Made by a program: the position numbers and the translations under genes. This document shows positions 60,676 through 64,000 of a DNA stretch of 64,000 bases, piece after piece; within the stretch, counting starts at the first letter, position 1, and every line of letters begins with the position of its first letter. The notes beneath the pieces were generated by a model. That model made no database searches. It was not told the DNA's origin and worked only from the letters and a program-made list of their open reading frames with translations. The DNA is from Mitsuaria sp. PDC51 (GTDB lineage: Bacteria > Pseudomonadota > Gammaproteobacteria > Burkholderiales > Burkholderiaceae_C), in assembly GCF_900113225.1 (NCBI RefSeq), contig NZ_FOZE01000001.1, positions 2,294,001-2,358,000 on the forward strand. Direction: 5' to 3'.

Positions 60676-63309
60676 ATGGACGCGACCCGGGCAGCCGCAC
60701 AACCGGCGTCGGCCACCGCGCGCGTGCCGTCCCTCAAGGAGACGGTCGCGCCGGCCAACGACCCCGCCGAGCACGAGGCCGACCGCATCGCCGACGCGGT
60801 GCTGCAAGGCCGGCGATGGCCGCTCCCCGGCCAGTCCGGCTGGTCCGCCGCCACCGATCCTGCCTCTCTTGCTCCCTCTCCCGCGGGACGGGAGAGGGCA
60901 GGGGTGAGCCTCATCCAGCGCTCCGCCAAGCCCGGCGATGGCGAGCCCGCGGCAGTCACCGCCCCGACGAGCGCCTCGCCGCTGCTGGTGCCCGACGACG
61001 TCAACGCGTCCCCCGGACAGATGCGCAAGGGCGAGTTCATGGCCGCCCTGCGCGCCGGCATCTGCGCCGCGGTCGACGCGGCGCTGGCGGGAACCGGGCG
61101 CGACTCCGAAGGCTGCCCGTGGATCGAGCACTGGCTCGGCTACTACGAGACCCGCAGCGCCGTCGACATCGAACGCGCGCTCTTGCGCTACGCCCCTGAG
61201 GCCGCCGGCGTCCCGACTGCCGCGCAGTACATCCGCGTGGTCACCGCGCGCGTCAGCCAGAGCGCGCAGCGCTGGGCCCGCACCGGCGAGGTCACCGGCC
61301 TGCCCGACGAGATGCCAGGCGCCGCGGGCGGCGGCGGGTTGCTCGCCGGCCTCGGCGCGATGTTCTTCAAGCCGCGCTCCGGCGGCGCGCACGCGGCCGA
61401 CCCGGTCTCGGTGCGCGAGCAGCTGGGCCGTGGCGAATCGCTCGGCGGCGGCCTGCGCGCGCGGATGGAAGGCGCCTTCGGCACCAGCTTCTCCGCCGTG
61501 CGACTGCACACCGACGGCACGGCGGCGCGCTTGTCCAACCAGCTCAACGCGCGTGCCTTCGCGATCGGCCCGCACATCGCCTTCGGCGGTGGCGAGTTCC
61601 AGCCCGGCACGCCGGCGGGCGACGCGCTGATCGCGCACGAGCTCGCGCACGTGGTGCAGCAAGGACAGGGCGGCGAAGGCGCCCCAGGTGGCGCCCCCAG
61701 CGGCGCTCGCGAGCCCGTGGCCTCCGGCGCCACATCGACGGCGCTCGAGCATGACGCGGACTCCGCCGCCGCCGGCGTGGCGGCGACGCTGTGGGACGCC
61801 GGCTCGGTGTCCGGCCTGCATCGCGAGGCCCGGCCGCGCCTGCGCTCGGGTCTGAGCCTGCAGCGCTGCGCGAGCAAGCCCAAGACGGCGGTGCCCGGCG
61901 CGCAGGGCGCCCCGGCCAAGGTCAAGCTCACCCCGCTGCAGGAGCGCCAGCAATCGCTGTCCGGCGCCGGCGAGCGCCTGCGCGACGTCAGCGCCTGGGC
62001 CACGGGGCAGCAGAAGCAGCAGGGCGTGCCCGACATCAAGGGCGTGAAGGACCTGGCGCCGGCCGAGGCCGCCAAGGTGGCCGAGGCGATCGACCTGCTG
62101 ACCAAGGCGAACGCGACCTTCGGCATCCAGGCGCTGGACGAGATCGGGCCGCAGCTCGACGAGGTCGTCGCCAAGACCAAGGCGGCGCGCTCGACCAGCG
62201 GCGCCACCGGCGGCGACAGCCAGGACCAGCGCCTGGCCGCCAACCAGACGCGGCTGTCGCTGAACCGCGCGATCGACGCGTCCAACGAGGTCAACACGCG
62301 GGTGACGGCCTTGAGCCAGACGCTGGACGTCGCCGCGATCAAGGAACACACCGATGCCATCGCCGCGGCGCTCGACGGGCTGCAGAACGACGCGAGCGCC
62401 ATCGACGACGCCTACGACGCGATCCGCAAGCACGTGCGGGCGGTCAAGGAGCTGGTCCGCGACCTGAAGACCCGGTCGTCTCAACTGCCGGCGGCGGTGG
62501 GCCGCATCCTCTTCGTGCTGCGCAGCTTCCTGGCGCTGAACGCGCCGGGCCGCGCCGTCGCGCCGACCGACGACGAGATCAAGGCCTACCTGGCCGGCAC
62601 GCAGGGCAACCTGGGCCAGGACTTCAACCTGGTCTTCGGCGACGGCCGCGAGACGATGGGTTTCGACATCTTCGTCATCTACGCGTCGGTGCTGGAGCAG
62701 CAGCTCGCGGTGCGGGCCAAGATGGCGGCGGCGCAGGTCAAGCCGGCCTCGCCGGTGCCGACGCTGGGCAATGCCGAGGACTTCTTCAAGGCGCTCAAGA
62801 CCAAGGGCAACGCCGAGGTCATCGACGCCTACGACAGCTACGCCGGGGCCTACTTCTATCACCGCGTCATCGACAAGTTCGACGACATGAAGGTCAGCGG
62901 CGTGGCCGAGTTGTACACGCGGCCGCTGTCGATCTTCGGCCTGCGGCCGCTGGTCTGCACCGGTTTCGCGATGCTGGGCGCGCACCTGCTGCAGCAGGCC
63001 GGCGCGTCGCTGAAGGCCTTCCACGTGGCGGTGCGCGCCAGCGACGAGGCGATCGTCGAGAACCGGATCGACGCCGGCCATGCGCTGGCTCACCTGACGC
63101 GCAAGGGCCAGGACCTGTGGGTCACCAACGCCACCGTCGAGGCGTCCAAGGCCGATGCCGAGCGCACCGTCGGCTGGGATCCGAAGGACAAGACGCTGCG
63201 CGAGGCGACGGGATCGACGGTGCCGGGCGCCAACGCCAACCTGGAGAAGGCGCTGGGCGAGCGCGGCGACGCGATTCGCAACCGCGGCAGCGGCGGGCGG
63301 CGCAGATAG
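60676..63309 (+). CDS. DUF4157 eCIS cargo with C-terminal transglutaminase/papain-like domain
   Basis: An 877-residue protein. It has the lead motif AEHEADRIADAVLQG, the shared QMRKGEF / GCPWIEHWLGYYETR module, DUF4157 with HELAH at 321-325, then about 250 residues of coiled-coil-like helices (residues 430-650). The C-terminal domain has Cys761 (VCTGFAMLGAHLLQQAGA), His802 (GHALAHL) and Asn818 (WVTNATVE), in the order and spacing of transglutaminase-like cysteine enzymes with Asn in the third position. This suggests a cysteine protease, transglutaminase or deamidase effector. An in-frame REP-like palindrome (60874-60898) lies in its N-terminal linker. The start follows the previous stop by 1 nt. 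Confidence 0.73.
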   Translation: MDATRAAAQPASATARVPSLKETVAPANDPAEHEADRIADAVLQGRRWPLPGQSGWSAATDPASLAPSPAGRERAGVSLIQRSAKPGDGEPAAVTAPTSASPLLVPDDVNASPGQMRKGEFMAALRAGICAAVDAALAGTGRDSEGCPWIEHWLGYYETRSAVDIERALLRYAPEAAGVPTAAQYIRVVTARVSQSAQRWARTGEVTGLPDEMPGAAGGGGLLAGLGAMFFKPRSGGAHAADPVSVREQLGRGESLGGGLRARMEGAFGTSFSAVRLHTDGTAARLSNQLNARAFAIGPHIAFGGGEFQPGTPAGDALIAHELAHVVQQGQGGEGAPGGAPSGAREPVASGATSTALEHDADSAAAGVAATLWDAGSVSGLHREARPRLRSGLSLQRCASKPKTAVPGAQGAPAKVKLTPLQERQQSLSGAGERLRDVSAWATGQQKQQGVPDIKGVKDLAPAEAAKVAEAIDLLTKANATFGIQALDEIGPQLDEVVAKTKAARSTSGATGGDSQDQRLAANQTRLSLNRAIDASNEVNTRVTALSQTLDVAAIKEHTDAIAAALDGLQNDASAIDDAYDAIRKHVRAVKELVRDLKTRSSQLPAAVGRILFVLRSFLALNAPGRAVAPTDDEIKAYLAGTQGNLGQDFNLVFGDGRETMGFDIFVIYASVLEQQLAVRAKMAAAQVKPASPVPTLGNAEDFFKALKTKGNAEVIDAYDSYAGAYFYHRVIDKFDDMKVSGVAELYTRPLSIFGLRPLVCTGFAMLGAHLLQQAGASLKAFHVAVRASDEAIVENRIDAGHALAHLTRKGQDLWVTNATVEASKADAERTVGWDPKDKTLREATGSTVPGANANLEKALGERGDAIRNRGSGGRRR
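60874..60898. repeat. REP-like palindrome inside the cargo gene
   Basis: CCCTCTCCCG pairs with CGGGAGAGGG across a 5-nt loop, and the context (GCTCC before, GCAGGGGTGAG after) resembles the short intergenic repeats of proteobacterial genomes. Here it is read in frame as part of a linker (LAPSPAGRERAGVSL), which has no counterpart in the paralogous cargo genes. Confidence 0.5.
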
Positions 63310-63317
63310 GCGGCAGC

Positions 63318-64000
63318 ATGAAACGGGCACCGACCGCTTCCAGGACCTCGCCGAGCGTCGGCCGGGCGTCGCTCGGCGCGGGTGGGCGCGGCCGGTTCAC
63401 CGAGCCCATGGGCCCGCGCGACGACGCGTTCGAGGCCGAGGCGGACCGCGTCGCGCGCGCGGTGGCGAAGGGACCGGGCGGCGGGGCGGCCTGGTCCCTG
63501 GCCGGCGGCGCGGCGCCGCGGGAGAGTCCCACGATCCGGCTGGCACCGAGGGCGGGGTCCGACGCCTCGTTCGAGGCGACCGCGATGCCGGCACCCGCCG
63601 AAGCCCCGCCTGAGGGGGCGGCGTCCGGACCGTCGGCGGCCGAGGGGCGGGGCGCCTTGCTGGCGGATGACGAGGGTCCCCTCCAGCCCGGGCAGATGCG
63701 CAAGGGCGAGTTCCTCGACGCATTGCGCGTGGCCTTGTGCGAGGCGGTCGACGCCGGATTGGCCGGCACGGGGAGGGACTCGCAAGGCTGTCCCTGGATC
63801 GATCACTGGCTCGGGTACTACGCGGAACGCGGCGCCAGCCAGGTTGAACAGGCGCTGAGGCGATACGCCCCGGAGTCGCGCGGCGCCTCGCGCGCGGCCG
63901 ACTACATCGGCGCCGTGTCGGCCCGGGTGGGCCGCAGCGCACGCACCTGGGCCACGACCGGCGAGCTCACCGGACTGCCGCAGGACATGCCCGCCTCGCC
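63318..64000 (+). CDS. DUF4157-type eCIS cargo, 5' part (cut by window edge)
   Basis: The first 227 codons of a further cargo gene. It shows the lead motif FEAEADRVARAVAKG (near residue 38), an Ala/Pro/Glu-rich linker and the shared module QMRKGEFLDALR ... GTGRDSQGCPWIDHWLGYYAERGAS, nearly identical to the 58,689 gene. By analogy a DUF4157 domain and a variable C-terminal domain should follow beyond 64,000. The start at 63318 lies 8 nt after the preceding stop. Confidence 0.75.
   Translation, partial: MKRAPTASRTSPSVGRASLGAGGRGRFTEPMGPRDDAFEAEADRVARAVAKGPGGGAAWSLAGGAAPRESPTIRLAPRAGSDASFEATAMPAPAEAPPEGAASGPSAAEGRGALLADDEGPLQPGQMRKGEFLDALRVALCEAVDAGLAGTGRDSQGCPWIDHWLGYYAERGASQVEQALRRYAPESRGASRAADYIGAVSARVGRSARTWATTGELTGLPQDMPAS

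Noticed and set aside
1-64000. tRNA, rRNA, insertion sequences, prophage integrase or attachment sites
   Set aside because: None recognised. The contractile cluster has no capsid, portal, terminase or lysis genes, so it is not a prophage.

Overview
The window is very GC-rich, double-stranded bacterial chromosome with dense, mostly co-directional operons. Codon use and gene content (DUF1302/DUF1329 plus RND modules, a PETase-like hydrolase with a lipase-type foldase, a Xanthomonas/Caulobacter-type TonB receptor, an enhancer-dependent sigma-54 regulator) suggest a betaproteobacterium of the order Burkholderiales, near the Roseateles/Ideonella/Rubrivivax group. This placement is inference; there is no rRNA or tRNA here to confirm it.

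Region 1 (1-10.9 kb, + strand): a catabolic module of aldehyde dehydrogenase, coniferyl-alcohol-dehydrogenase-like SDR, the outer-membrane DUF1302/DUF1329 pair, a YCF48-like beta-propeller, an MMPL/RND exporter and an HSL-type esterase, with a convergent MarR regulator at its end. It looks like uptake and oxidation of an aromatic or other hydrophobic substrate.

Region 2 (10.9-28.1 kb): a glycan-utilisation locus. The minus-strand genes encode a GH74 xyloglucanase, two tandem GH29 alpha-L-fucosidases, a GH42 beta-galactosidase, an AGE-family sugar epimerase/isomerase and a PfkB kinase. The divergent plus-strand genes encode a lipoprotein with Ig-like repeats, a large TonB-dependent receptor and a degenerate peptidase-like TPR protein. 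The shared 432-bp control region carries four clear TGGTC-type inverted repeats and a fifth weaker one. Fucosylated, galactosylated xyloglucan is the best guess for the substrate.

Region 3 (28.1-33.5 kb): a GFA-family protein; a secreted PETase/cutinase homologue followed by a lipase-chaperone-like protein and an AraC regulator; a YihY/BrkB membrane protein; and a minus-strand sigma-54 activator lacking any sensor domain.

Region 4 (33.5-64 kb, + strand, continuing past the window): an extracellular contractile injection system (eCIS). Gene order is small ORF, AAA ATPase, DUF4255 cap, sheath, tube, tail-assembly chaperone with an overlapping DUF6760 frame, linker protein with a collagen-like stretch, LysM hub protein, gp27-like and gp5-like spike halves, PAAR tip, gp25, two J-type baseplate proteins, four proteins sharing an N-terminal docking module, an NHL-repeat tail protein, then four DUF4157-type cargo candidates (the last cut by the window edge).

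The two strongest new observations are: (i) a complete sigma-54 control region (helically phased activator half-sites, IHF site, -24/-12 promoter) between the divergent activator and the eCIS operon; and (ii) a textbook programmed -1 ribosomal frameshift cassette (SD-like GGAG, G_GGG_GGA slippery heptamer, 5-nt spacer, 13-bp hairpin) joining the tail-assembly chaperone to DUF6760, like the lambda G/GT arrangement.
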